Shown piece by piece: positions 34,231-42,703 of a stretch of 64,000 nt of DNA. The notes under the pieces were generated by a model that was not told the DNA's origin, ran no database searches, and saw only the letters and a list, made by a program, of their open reading frames with translations. How positions within the stretch are numbered: position 1 is the stretch's first letter; each line of letters starts with the position of its first letter. The translations under genes were made by a program, and so were the position numbers. The DNA lies in NCBI GenBank assembly GCA_900770345.1, contig CAAGKF010000095.1:10048-74047 (forward strand), given 5' to 3'. The stretch comes from Lachnospiraceae bacterium (GTDB lineage: Bacteria; Bacillota; Clostridia; Lachnospirales; Lachnospiraceae).

Positions 34231-34284
34231 GGGGGCTGTGAAAAAAGGAGTTGAAAAACTCCAAATTTCACAGCCCCCTTTTAT
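34231..34284 (+). terminator. Terminator after the Uma2 gene
   Basis: GGGGGCTGTGAAA (34231-34243) with TTTCACAGCCCCC (34266-34278), inner GGAGTT-GAAA-AACTCC hairpin, then TTTTATTT. Confidence 0.88.
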
Positions 34285-34319
34285 TTCTAAATTTAACAAT
34301 AACATCCTCTCTTCTGCCG

Positions 34320-35714
34320 CTAGATCAGAACATATTTCAGCAGGAACAGCACCGCCAGCACATACATCAGCAGGCTGATCTTTTTCTCCTTCGCTTTTCC
34401 CGTAACCACATTGAGAACAACATAGGATATGATTCCCATGGAAATGCCTTCGGAGATACTGTACATGAAAGGCATCGCGATCAGGCAGATGTAGCAGGGT
34501 ATGGCTTCTGTATAATCATCAAAATCCACTTTCAGGACAGAGGTGATCATCAGAAAGCCTACCACGATCAGAGCAGGCGCCGTGGCAAAGGACGGTATCG
34601 CCAGAAAAACAGGAGACAAAAACAGGGACAGGCCGAAAAGGACAGCGGAGACCACTGCCGTCAGGCCGGTCCTTCCGCCTTCGGCAACACCGGAAGCGCT
34701 TTCCACAAAGGTAGTTGTAGTGGAGGTTCCGAATACAGCGCCCAGAGAGGTACCCACCGCGTCTGCCATAAGAGCGCCCCGGATTTTCGGAAGTCTTCCG
34801 TCCTGATCCAGCATATCTGCCTTGGAAGCCACACCGATCAGCGTTCCCAGCGTATCAAACATATCCACAAACAGGAACGCAAACATAATGGTCAGGAAAT
34901 TAAACGACAGAATACCGGAGAAATCCATTTTCAAAAAGGTAGGCGCCATACTTGGGATAGCGATTCCTGCGCTGAAATCCGGCAGCACACTGTACATTCC
35001 CAGCTCCGGATTTGGCTGATACAGCCCTGTCACCTCACAGATAATTCCCAGGATCCAGGTGATCAGGATGCCCCACAAAATATTCCCTTTTACATTTTTT
35101 ACCAACAGGATAGCCGTGATCAGGATTCCTGCCAGCGCCAGAAGAACCGTGATGCCTTCCGCGCGGAATGTGCCTGCTTCAAGGGAGGCTTTAAAGGAAT
35201 ACACCGACACCAGCGTAGCGCTGTCCACAACGATCTTTGCATTCTGAAGACCGATAAACGCGATAAATAGACCGATGCCGGCTGATACCGCATGTTTTAA
35301 GTTTATGGGGATGGCATTAAAGATAGCCTCACGCACATTGGTCAGCGACAGAAGGATAAAGATCAGTCCTTCTACAAATACCGCCGCCAGAGCCATATCC
35401 CAGGTATATCCCATCTGAAGCACAACGGTATAGGCAAAGTAGGCGTTTAAACCCATACCGGGAGCCAGAACAAAAGGATAGTTGGCAAAAGCCGCCATCA
35501 GAAGAGTGGCCACCATAGCCGCCAGGGCCGTTGCGGTAAAGACCGCTCCCCGGTCCATCCCGGAAGCACTCAAAATATTGGGATTGACCGCCAGGATATA
35601 GGCCATGGTCATAAATGTAGTGATGCCTGCAATAACCTCCGTCTTTGCATCGGTATGATGCTCCGACAAATGAAACCATTTCTCCAGTACTCCCTGATTC
35701 TTTTTGTTTTCCAT
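34320..35714 (-). CDS. pbuG: NCS2 family purine permease
   Basis: 464 residues, about 13 membrane helices; AzgA-like NCS2 permease for guanine/hypoxanthine/adenine. Family motifs: ITTFMTMAYILAVNPNIL at the N-terminus, APGMGLNAYFAYTVV near 95, FVDMFDTLGTLIGVA near 290, TTTTFVESASGVAEGGRTGLTAVV near 330. Starts 20 nt after guaD, in the same riboswitch-controlled transcript; the pairing points to guanine as substrate. Confidence 0.92.
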   Translation of the reverse strand: MENKKNQGVLEKWFHLSEHHTDAKTEVIAGITTFMTMAYILAVNPNILSASGMDRGAVFTATALAAMVATLLMAAFANYPFVLAPGMGLNAYFAYTVVLQMGYTWDMALAAVFVEGLIFILLSLTNVREAIFNAIPINLKHAVSAGIGLFIAFIGLQNAKIVVDSATLVSVYSFKASLEAGTFRAEGITVLLALAGILITAILLVKNVKGNILWGILITWILGIICEVTGLYQPNPELGMYSVLPDFSAGIAIPSMAPTFLKMDFSGILSFNFLTIMFAFLFVDMFDTLGTLIGVASKADMLDQDGRLPKIRGALMADAVGTSLGAVFGTSTTTTFVESASGVAEGGRTGLTAVVSAVLFGLSLFLSPVFLAIPSFATAPALIVVGFLMITSVLKVDFDDYTEAIPCYICLIAMPFMYSISEGISMGIISYVVLNVVTGKAKEKKISLLMYVLAVLFLLKYVLI

Positions 35715-35734
35715 ACAAAAATACCTCCTTCTTT

Positions 35735-37069
35735 CTACAGCACTTTCGTGCCTGCCACATATTTTCCCGCAATGTGCCTTTCATCAGACAGATAGACCAT
35801 GCGCTCCAGCCGCTCCTTCACTGTAAGCGGCTGAGGATGGGCAAGTAAAGTATCGTCCAGCACCACAGCATCCAGCTCGTACCCTTCCTCAAAGCTTCCC
35901 ACCTTCCCAAAGAAGGAACCGCCCCCCTTTGTTCCCAGATAGAAAGCTTCCTCCAGAGTCAGCGGCTTTCTGCTCTCATCCATCAGCCGCCATCTCAGCT
36001 TGGATACTTTGATGGCCTCCGCCATAGCCCGGAAAACAGATTCCCCCGTTCCGGCTGCCACATCGGATCCCAGACCTGCTTTCATTCCTCTGTCCAGATA
36101 CTCCCTTACAGGAGCGATTCCGGAAGAAAGATTGGTATTGGATTCCGGGCAGTGAGCGATATACACGTCCCTTTCTTTCATCCGTTCCATCTCCTCCTCC
36201 GTCGGCCATACACAATGAGCCATAACCGTCTTCGTCTCTCCCCCGAAAAGTCCGAAGCGGTCATAAGCATCACCATAAAATTCCGACCAGGGGCAGAGCT
36301 TCTGCACCCAGGCGATTTCTCCCTGATTCTCCGAGAGATGGGACTGAACAGGAAGCCTGTATTCCTCCTGTATTTCCTTCAGCTTCTTCATCAGCTCATC
36401 GCTGCAGCTGGGAATAAATCTGGGTGTCAGGATCGGTTCCGTGTTCCGATAGTGTCCTTTTATATCCCGAAGCCACCGGCGGGTCTCCTCTGCCGACTGC
36501 TCTGCTCCCTCTTCCTTCAGGTAATCCGGACTGTTCCTGTCCATATTCACCTTTCCCACCATCGTTTTCAGCCCCGTGGCCTCCATCCGGTCCATCAGGA
36601 TCTCCGTAGCCTCCCGGTGCATGGTAGCAAAAATGCAGGCCCTGGTGGTAGCGCTGTGCCTCATTCTGTCCGCAAAAATGGAATAGGCTTTCTGTGCATA
36701 CTCTCCATCGCGGTATTTCGCCTCCTCCGGAAAGGCTCTGGTGTTCAGCCAGTCCAGAAGCTCCAGATCCATTCCCAGACCTCTGAAGGGATACTGAGGC
36801 GCATGGATATGAAGATCCGTGAGGCCCGGTATAATCAGCCGGTCTCCGTAATCCGTCAACGGAAGATTCGCGTAAATCTCCGGAAGCTCCTTCCATACTC
36901 CCGCCGACCTTCCGCCTGCGCATACCAGATATCCCGATTCCATCGTCCTCAGTCCGGAAGGTGTTTCACTGTAACAGATATGTCCCTTCAGCACATAATT
37001 TTTCTCTTTGCCGCTTTCTGTATAAGCTTCTCCGCTATACATTTTATTATCCTCTATTCTGTCCGCCAT
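35735..37069 (-). CDS. guaD: Guanine deaminase
   Basis: 444 residues. Amidohydrolase that deaminates guanine to xanthine. The guanine deaminase form of the metal motif is present: PGLTDLHIHAPQYPFRG (about 80-96). Further zinc/active-site residues lie in SHLSENQGEI (about 228), MAHCVWPTEEE (about 265) and GLGSDVAAGTGES (about 315). Start at 37069 with AGGAGGAG; a Met twelve codons earlier precedes that SD. First gene of guaD-pbuG, behind a guanine riboswitch. Confidence 0.93.
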   Translation of the reverse strand: MADRIEDNKMYSGEAYTESGKEKNYVLKGHICYSETPSGLRTMESGYLVCAGGRSAGVWKELPEIYANLPLTDYGDRLIIPGLTDLHIHAPQYPFRGLGMDLELLDWLNTRAFPEEAKYRDGEYAQKAYSIFADRMRHSATTRACIFATMHREATEILMDRMEATGLKTMVGKVNMDRNSPDYLKEEGAEQSAEETRRWLRDIKGHYRNTEPILTPRFIPSCSDELMKKLKEIQEEYRLPVQSHLSENQGEIAWVQKLCPWSEFYGDAYDRFGLFGGETKTVMAHCVWPTEEEMERMKERDVYIAHCPESNTNLSSGIAPVREYLDRGMKAGLGSDVAAGTGESVFRAMAEAIKVSKLRWRLMDESRKPLTLEEAFYLGTKGGGSFFGKVGSFEEGYELDAVVLDDTLLAHPQPLTVKERLERMVYLSDERHIAGKYVAGTKVL

Positions 37070-37153
37070 ATGCTCCTCCTGAAAAAGAATCCTGCTTCGC
37101 AGCATGATCCCCGCAAAGCGTTTTCCGGAACCGGGAACAATTTTCGATGCAAT

Positions 37154-37167
37154 AAAAAACTACCGCA
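37154..37167 (-). terminator. 3' half of riboswitch terminator
   Basis: On the minus strand TGCGGTAGTT (37167-37158) followed by TTTT. It complements AACTACCGTA inside aptamer stem P3 (37246-37237), forming a 10-bp stem with one G-U and a 69-nt loop. Formation would destroy the aptamer. Confidence 0.6.
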
Positions 37168-37219
37168 GTTCCCCGGTTCCCGCATGATCCGTTCCCGAAA
37201 GAGATCCGGCCCATGCGAA

Positions 37220-37284
37220 AACTTATAGTCAACTATTACGGTAGTTGGTAGAAACACTCAACCCATCTTGAGCATATATAAGTT
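37220..37284 (-). ncRNA. Guanine riboswitch aptamer
   Basis: Purine-riboswitch layout on the minus strand: P1 AACTTATA/TATAAGTT, J2/3 GTTTCTACC (complement of 37247-37255), P3 CAACTA/TAGTTG with loop CCGTAA, and GACTATAAG at the 3' end. The base equivalent to position 74 is C (complement of 37228), which specifies guanine rather than adenine. Confidence 0.93.
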
Positions 37285-37322
37285 CTGAATATTTAATCAG
37301 TTTCTCATAGTTTGATAAGAAT

Positions 37323-37352
37323 ATTCTAGCATATCTGTCAAGCTTCTGTCAA
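37323..37352 (-). promoter_or_regulatory. Promoter for guaD-pbuG
   Basis: Minus strand TTGACA, 18-nt spacer, TAGAAT, starting 40 nt after the aptamer's 5' end; directly follows the argD stop with no clear terminator between. Confidence 0.7.
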
Positions 37353-37387
37353 TATTTTTTGTCTATTCTGCCTAATTATGTTGCAGT

Positions 37388-38638
37388 TCACCGAGACTGT
37401 CCGACCTGCCTGATGGCCGCCTTCAGCCGCTTCACCATCTCGTCCACATCCGCTTTTTCAATGATCAGCGGCGGAACAAAACGGATAATGTTGGCGCCTG
37501 CGCTGATGAGCACCAGCTTCTGCTCCAGCAGAGCATTTGTCACGACCGGTCCCACGGGAACCGTAAATTCCAGTCCCTGAATCAGTCCTCTGCCTCTGTG
37601 CTCCTTTACCACATCAAATTCACCTACAAGCTCCTCCAGCTTCTCTGACAGATATGCGCCCACTTCCTTTACATGATCCACGATCTGACGCTTTTCAAAA
37701 ATATCAAGCACCGCCGAAGCACCTGCCGTTACCAGCGGATTGCCGCCGTAGGTGGTGCCGTGATCGCCGGGTACCATAGCCGACGCTGCCTTGCCGCAGG
37801 CCAGGAAAGCACCTACAGGAAGTCCGTTTCCAAGTGCCTTTGCCACCGTCATCACATCCGGCTTTACGCCATAATACTGCCAGGCAAACATTTCCCCGGA
37901 ACGGCCCATTCCGCACTGAATCTCATCCAGGATCAGCAGCAGATCATGCTCGTCGCACAGCCGCCTTACGCCTTTGATAAATTCCTCTGAAGCAGGATAA
38001 ATACCTCCCTCTCCCTGGATCGTCTCCATGATGACGGCGCAGGTTTTTTCATTGATCAGAGCTTTCACGCTGTCCAGATCATTGAAATCCGCAAAGCGGA
38101 TACCGGGAATCAGCGGCTTAAACGGCTCCTGATAGTGAGCGTTTCCCGTAACGGACAAAGCGCCCAGGCTTCTGCCGTGGAAGGAATGATTCATGGCGAT
38201 GATCTCACCTGTCATATCCGGCTCCGATTCCTCACAGCCGTCGCAGCCGTCTCCCATGGTTTCGTGAAGCTTATTGTAATGATAACGCTTTGCGATCTTT
38301 AAAGCGCCCTCGACTGCTTCCGTTCCGCTGTTGGTGAAAAATACCTTATCCATCTGAGATATCTTCAACAGCTTTTCACCGGCCTCAACAGAGGGCTGGT
38401 TATAAAACAGATTGGAAATATGAGTCAGCTTATCCATCTGAGTCTTTATAGCCTCTGTATATTCCTCATCTCCGTAGCCCAGTCCCATTACGGCAATTCC
38501 TGCTCCGAAATCCAGATATTCTTCTCCCTCGGAATCATAGAGCTTTACGCCTTTTCCGTGGTCAAATACCACAGGGAACCGGTTATATGTCTTATACAGA
38601 ACATTTTCTGCCCTGCTTATCATTTTTTCATCAGCCAT
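37388..38638 (-). CDS. argD: Acetylornithine aminotransferase
   Basis: 416 residues, class III PLP aminotransferase. Transfers an amino group from glutamate to N-acetylglutamate semialdehyde. Signatures: TNSGTEAVEGALKIAK, SFHGRSLGALSVTG, ILDEIQCGMGRSG (PLP Asp) and VAKALGNGLPVGAF (Schiff-base Lys). An insertion GDGCDGCEESEPDMTGE near residue 135 is not usual in ArgD. Overlaps argB by 8 nt. Last gene of argC-GNAT-argJ-argB-argD. Confidence 0.96.
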   Translation of the reverse strand: MADEKMISRAENVLYKTYNRFPVVFDHGKGVKLYDSEGEEYLDFGAGIAVMGLGYGDEEYTEAIKTQMDKLTHISNLFYNQPSVEAGEKLLKISQMDKVFFTNSGTEAVEGALKIAKRYHYNKLHETMGDGCDGCEESEPDMTGEIIAMNHSFHGRSLGALSVTGNAHYQEPFKPLIPGIRFADFNDLDSVKALINEKTCAVIMETIQGEGGIYPASEEFIKGVRRLCDEHDLLLILDEIQCGMGRSGEMFAWQYYGVKPDVMTVAKALGNGLPVGAFLACGKAASAMVPGDHGTTYGGNPLVTAGASAVLDIFEKRQIVDHVKEVGAYLSEKLEELVGEFDVVKEHRGRGLIQGLEFTVPVGPVVTNALLEQKLVLISAGANIIRFVPPLIIEKADVDEMVKRLKAAIRQVGQSR

Positions 38639-39521
38639 GATAATACCTCACATCTTCCTTTGAATTGAAAATAGCCGTGCCAATACCTTTATCCGTAAAG
38701 ATCTCCAGCAGCAGACAGTGGGGGATCCGCCCGTCCAGGATATGTACTCTGGATACGCCGCTTCCGATGGCATTGATGCAGTTCTGAAGCTTCGGAAGCA
38801 TTCCGCCTCCCAGCATACCGCTGTCCACAAAATTCTGTGCTTCCTCCACCGTCATCTCGGAGATCAGAGAAGATTTGTCATTAAAATCTTTGAATACGCC
38901 CTCCACATCTGTCAGGAAGGCCAGCTTCTCCGCATGTACGGCTGTGGCAATGGCGCAAGCCGCATCATCCGCATTGATGTTGTAGCTTAAATAATCATCA
39001 TCGAAGCCGATGGGACAGATGATCGGAAGAAAATCCTTCTCCAGAAGATCATAGATCACCTTCGGATCCACCTTCTCCACCTCGCCTACAAAGCCGATAT
39101 CCTCACCGCCGGAATATTTCTTGTGACATTTCAACATCATACCGTCCTTGCCGCTGATGCCCACAGCCTTGACGCCCAGCTCATTGACCAGCTGTACCAG
39201 GCTCTTGTTTACTTTATTCAATACCATCTCAGCGATCTCCATGGTAGGCTCATCGGTAACACGCAGTCCGTTGATAAAATGGGGCTCCATTCCCACCTTT
39301 CCCACCCAGCGGCTGATCTCCTTGCCGCCGCCGTGAACGATGATCGGCTTGAAGCCGACCAGCTTTAAAAGTACCACATCCTGAATGACTTTTTTCTTCA
39401 GTTCCTCATCCACCATGGCGCTTCCGCCGTATTTTACCACTACGATCTTCCTGTTAAAACGCTGAATATAGGGAAGGGCCTCGATCAGCACGGCCGCCTT
39501 CTGCATCGGTTCCAGATTCAT
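38631..39521 (-). CDS. argB: Acetylglutamate kinase
   Basis: 296 residues, amino-acid kinase fold. Phosphorylates N-acetylglutamate. VVVKYGGSAM (about 27-36), VHGGGKEISRW (about 62-72) and VGISGKDGMM near 120 match. Length and N-terminal helix (MNLEPMQKAAVLIEALPYIQ) correspond to the hexameric, arginine-sensitive type, so it is the likely feedback point of the pathway. Confidence 0.96.
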   Translation of the reverse strand: MNLEPMQKAAVLIEALPYIQRFNRKIVVVKYGGSAMVDEELKKKVIQDVVLLKLVGFKPIIVHGGGKEISRWVGKVGMEPHFINGLRVTDEPTMEIAEMVLNKVNKSLVQLVNELGVKAVGISGKDGMMLKCHKKYSGGEDIGFVGEVEKVDPKVIYDLLEKDFLPIICPIGFDDDYLSYNINADDAACAIATAVHAEKLAFLTDVEGVFKDFNDKSSLISEMTVEEAQNFVDSGMLGGGMLPKLQNCINAIGSGVSRVHILDGRIPHCLLLEIFTDKGIGTAIFNSKEDVRYYHG

Positions 39522-39581
39522 CTCATTTCCTCCTCTTTACGAATAAACGTTATAAATGAACAGCACGGTCAGACATCTCTG

Positions 39582-40808
39582 TCATGAACGGTAATCCGCA
39601 TTGATTTTTACATAGTCAAAGGTCAGGTCACAGCCCCAGGCGGTAGCCTGCGCATCACCCATTTTAATATCAGCAACAGCCGTAACCTCCGGCTCGGAAA
39701 GGATCTTCGTTGCCTCCTCTTCGCTGTAATCCACTGCAACGCCGTCCTTTATGATCTGCATATGTCCGGCCGCGCTTTCAAAGAAAAGGTCCACCTTCTC
39801 CGGATCAAACTGAGCGCCGGAATAACCCATGGCACAGAGGATCCTTCCCCAGTTGGCATCATGGCCGAATATAGCCGCCTTGGTCAGGCTGGAGGTGATA
39901 ACAGACTTGGCCAGCACCTTTGCCTGCTCCTTTGACTCCGCCCCCACGATCTTCACTTCAAAAAGAGCCGTGCAGCCTTCGCCGTCTCCCGCCATTTTCT
40001 TTGCCAGGGTTTCATTTATATAGTTAAGAGCCTGGCAGAAGGCTCTGTAGTCCTCATTTTTCTCTGTGATCTCCTTGTTGCCTGCCATGCCGTTTGCCAG
40101 CAGCAGAACCGTATCATTGGTGGAGGTATCGCCGTCCACGGAGATCATATTGTAGGTGTCCTTAATGTCCTCGCTTAATGCTTCCTGAAGCAGTTCCTTG
40201 CTGATCGCCGCATCAGTGGTCACAAAGCTTAACATGGTGCACATATTGGGATGGATCATGCCGGAACCCTTGCACATGCCGCCGATGGTAACGGTGCTTC
40301 CGCCCAGCTCCACCTGAACTGCTGCCTCTTTGTTCTTTGTGTCGGTGGTCATGATCGCTTTGGAGGCATTGGTTCCGCTCTCCAGGCTTCCGTCCAGAAG
40401 AGGAGCCATAGTCCTGATGCCCGCCTCAATCCTGTCCATGGGAAGCTGCATGCCGATCACGCCGGTGGATGCCACCAGAACGCTGTCTTCCGGAATATTC
40501 AGGACCTGAGCCGCTGCCTTGGCCGTCTGGCTGCAGTATCCCATCCCTTCCACGCCGGTGCAGGCATTTGCGATACCTGCATTGACGATCACCGCACGGG
40601 CATCCGCACCGCTTGTTACCTGATTTTTGTCCCATTTCACAGGAGCTGCCTTTACCAGATTGGTGGTAAAGGTTCCTGCCGATTTACAGGGCGCCTGGCT
40701 GTAGATCATAGCCATATCCTGACGGTTCCTGTATTTGATCCCTGCTGCTGTGGAAGCCGCCATAAATCCTTTGGCTGCCGTAACGCCGCCTTCTGTTACT
40801 TTATACAT
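39582..40808 (-). CDS. argJ: Glutamate N-acetyltransferase / ArgJ
   Basis: 408 residues. Transfers acetyl from N-acetylornithine to glutamate (cyclic pathway); many also use acetyl-CoA. Self-cleavage motif KAIMTTDT lies near residue 185, preceded by MAPLLDGSLESG. Other marks: SQAPCKSAGTFTTN, VNAGIANACTG, GMCKGSGMIHPNMCTML and GHDANWGRI. Start at 40808 (MYKVTEGGVTAAKGF) where GGAGG is well placed; the longer in-frame reading has no SD. Confidence 0.96.
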   Translation of the reverse strand: MYKVTEGGVTAAKGFMAASTAAGIKYRNRQDMAMIYSQAPCKSAGTFTTNLVKAAPVKWDKNQVTSGADARAVIVNAGIANACTGVEGMGYCSQTAKAAAQVLNIPEDSVLVASTGVIGMQLPMDRIEAGIRTMAPLLDGSLESGTNASKAIMTTDTKNKEAAVQVELGGSTVTIGGMCKGSGMIHPNMCTMLSFVTTDAAISKELLQEALSEDIKDTYNMISVDGDTSTNDTVLLLANGMAGNKEITEKNEDYRAFCQALNYINETLAKKMAGDGEGCTALFEVKIVGAESKEQAKVLAKSVITSSLTKAAIFGHDANWGRILCAMGYSGAQFDPEKVDLFFESAAGHMQIIKDGVAVDYSEEEATKILSEPEVTAVADIKMGDAQATAWGCDLTFDYVKINADYRS

Positions 40809-40863
40809 ATACTCATTTCCTCCTTTTTGCCCCGGCGCCTGATCTGAACACCGGACTCTTCTG

Positions 40864-41328
40864 TCACCGTACAAACCGGGTAATATTTTCTTCATTTAAC
40901 ACAAATTCATATAAATTGAAATCGTCCCTCTCCGTCCAGCCGATCCCCTGCCAGAAGGCATTGCCGATATCATTGCTTTTGAATGCCACCAGGCTGATCT
41001 TACTGACGCCTTCCTTCTGAAGAGCTTCCATGGCAGCCCGCACCATCCGATAGCCCACACCGTGATTCCGATAGCCGGGAGCTACACAGACGTGATAAAA
41101 ACAGCCGGTCCTTCCGTCATGACCGCAGAGGATATCACCCACGATTCTTCCGTTCTGGACTGCCACCACACTGGTGGTGGGATTGCGTCTTAAAAAACGC
41201 TCCACTCCTTCCCTGGAATCATCGATACTGCGTATACCAAAGCCCTTGATCTCCGTCCAAAGCTTATATACCTGCTCATAATCCCCCATGGTCATCTCGC
41301 GAATGAGGATATCCATTGTCCCTGCCAT
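40864..41328 (-). CDS. GNAT acetyltransferase inside the arginine operon
   Basis: 154 residues, a complete GNAT domain: IREMTMGDYEQVYKLW at the start, VVAVQNGRIVGDILCGHDG (strand 4), and the acetyl-CoA loop VAPGYRNHGVGYRMV. No amino-acid-kinase domain, so it is not a classical ArgA; short GNAT-only proteins in such positions may replace or assist N-acetylglutamate synthase, but that is an inference from context. Between argC (36 nt) and argJ (55 nt). Confidence 0.85.
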   Translation of the reverse strand: MAGTMDILIREMTMGDYEQVYKLWTEIKGFGIRSIDDSREGVERFLRRNPTTSVVAVQNGRIVGDILCGHDGRTGCFYHVCVAPGYRNHGVGYRMVRAAMEALQKEGVSKISLVAFKSNDIGNAFWQGIGWTERDDFNLYEFVLNEENITRFVR

Positions 41329-41364
41329 ATTTTCTTCCCTTTTGCCTTTCCTTCTTCCAAAGTT

Positions 41365-42405
41365 TTACGGGAATACCGGGATCTGCTTTAAGCCCGTATT
41401 CTCCGGAAGTCCGAACATCAGATTCATATTCTGGATCGCCTGTCCGGCAGCTCCCTTTACCATATTGTCGATCGCACCCATCATGACAATGCGCTTTGTT
41501 CTGGGATCGATCTTGAAATTCACATCCACAAAGTTGCTGCCCTCTACCCAGCGGGTCTGAGGAACCACATCTTTATTCAAAACTCTGATAAAATATTCAT
41601 TTTCATAATATTTATCGTATGCTGCCTTCACTTCCTCATAAGTTACATCCTTTGTGAGAGAAGCGTAGGCTGTTACAAGGATCCCTCTGTTCATCGGCAC
41701 CAGATGAGGAGTGAAGCTGATGGTCACCGGCTTTCCTGCCGCATAGGAAAGCTGCTCCTCGATCTCCGGCGTATGTCTGTGGGAAGCGACACCGTAGGCC
41801 TTGATATTTTCATTGACCTCACAGAACAGGCTGTCCACCTTTGCGCCTCTGCCTGCGCCGGAGGTTCCGGATTTTGCATCAATAATAACAGTATTGGGGT
41901 CGATCAGTCCCTCCTTTACCAGCGGATAAACCGACAGGAAGGAGCAGGTGGGGAAACAGCCCGGATTTGCGATCAGTCTTGCATTTTTAATTTTCTCTCT
42001 GTTGATCTCAGGAAGTCCGTACACTGCCTCCTCAATATACTGAGGCGCTCCGTGCTGCAGCTTGTACCACTGCTCATAAACAGCCACATCCTTTATACGG
42101 AAATCCGCACTCAGATCAATGATCTTCACCTTTGACAGGATCTCCTCATTTACCAGCGTGGAACAGAGCCCCTGAGGAGTGGCCGTAAACACCACATCCA
42201 CCTGCTCCGCCAGCTCTTTCATATTATCATCCATACAGACATCATCCGTCAGCCTGAACATATTCTGATAAACAGACGCGTATTTCTGATCGATATAGCT
42301 TCTGGAGCCATACCATTTGATTTCTATATCCTCTCTCTGAAGCAGCAGCCTTGCCAGCTCGCCGCCTGCATAACCTGTAGAACCGATAATTCCGACTTTG
42401 ATCAT
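41365..42405 (-). CDS. argC: N-acetyl-gamma-glutamyl-phosphate reductase
   Basis: 346 residues, type 1 ArgC. NADPH-dependent reduction of the acylphosphate. GIIGSTGYAGGELARLL (nucleotide loop), TATPQGLCSTL, and active-site Cys in ANPGCFPTCSFL (about residue 148) are clear; HRHTPEIEEQL and LVPMNRGI follow. Start at 42405 (MIKVGIIG) with GAGGAG 7 nt upstream; the longer in-frame reading has no SD. First gene of the operon, divergent from argG. Confidence 0.96.
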   Translation of the reverse strand: MIKVGIIGSTGYAGGELARLLLQREDIEIKWYGSRSYIDQKYASVYQNMFRLTDDVCMDDNMKELAEQVDVVFTATPQGLCSTLVNEEILSKVKIIDLSADFRIKDVAVYEQWYKLQHGAPQYIEEAVYGLPEINREKIKNARLIANPGCFPTCSFLSVYPLVKEGLIDPNTVIIDAKSGTSGAGRGAKVDSLFCEVNENIKAYGVASHRHTPEIEEQLSYAAGKPVTISFTPHLVPMNRGILVTAYASLTKDVTYEEVKAAYDKYYENEYFIRVLNKDVVPQTRWVEGSNFVDVNFKIDPRTKRIVMMGAIDNMVKGAAGQAIQNMNLMFGLPENTGLKQIPVFP

Positions 42406-42568
42406 TTTCATTCTCCTCATTAATAAATACACATTCTTCCAGCAAATCTTTCCTGATCTCCCCAGAGTATATTCTGCGGAAATTCTCTGCACTTTCCATA
42501 TTATACTGGTTTTTCCGTCAAATGCTAGTATGTTTTTTTATACCTTGCCCTTCCGGTCGTGCATTGGA

Positions 42569-42603
42569 TTTCATAATTATACATCTTAAATGCATAATAT
42601 GCA
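42569..42603. promoter_or_regulatory. Possible ArgR operator region
   Basis: TTTCATAATTATACATC (42569-42585) resembles ARG boxes (AATGAATAATTATACAT type), and TGCATAATATGCA (42591-42603) is a perfect palindrome 13 bp further. Both lie between argC and argG, upstream of the argG promoter. The argC promoter itself could not be fixed. The remainder of 42406-42703 is AT-rich and shows nothing else. Confidence 0.4.
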
Positions 42604-42631
42604 ATATTTTTTAAAATATTTATTTTAGTAC

Positions 42632-42660
42632 TTGCTTTTTATAACGGAATGTTGTATATT
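42632..42660 (+). promoter_or_regulatory. Promoter for argG
   Basis: TTGCTT (42632-42637), 17-nt spacer, TATATT (42655-42660), about 45 nt upstream of the ATG. Confidence 0.55.
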
Positions 42661-42703
42661 TATGAAAGTCCAACAAGCACGAATATCAGGAGGAAATATT
42701 ACG

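Noticed and set aside
34251..35270. Plus-strand ORF of 339 codons opposite pbuG
   Set aside because: His/Gln-rich mirror translation of a membrane protein gene; no SD.
37127..37180. GGAACCGGG/CCCGGTTCC stem as riboswitch antiterminator
   Set aside because: Its 3' arm is transcribed after the terminator T-tract, so it cannot act in time; kept only as an mRNA structure.
36152..37228. Plus-strand ORF of 358 codons opposite guaD
   Set aside because: Covers guaD and its riboswitch on the opposite strand, has no family resemblance or SD; guaD motifs are intact.
42500..42540. TTGACG and TATAAT on the minus strand upstream of argC as its promoter
   Set aside because: They are only 10 bp apart, which is too close; the argC promoter was left unassigned.
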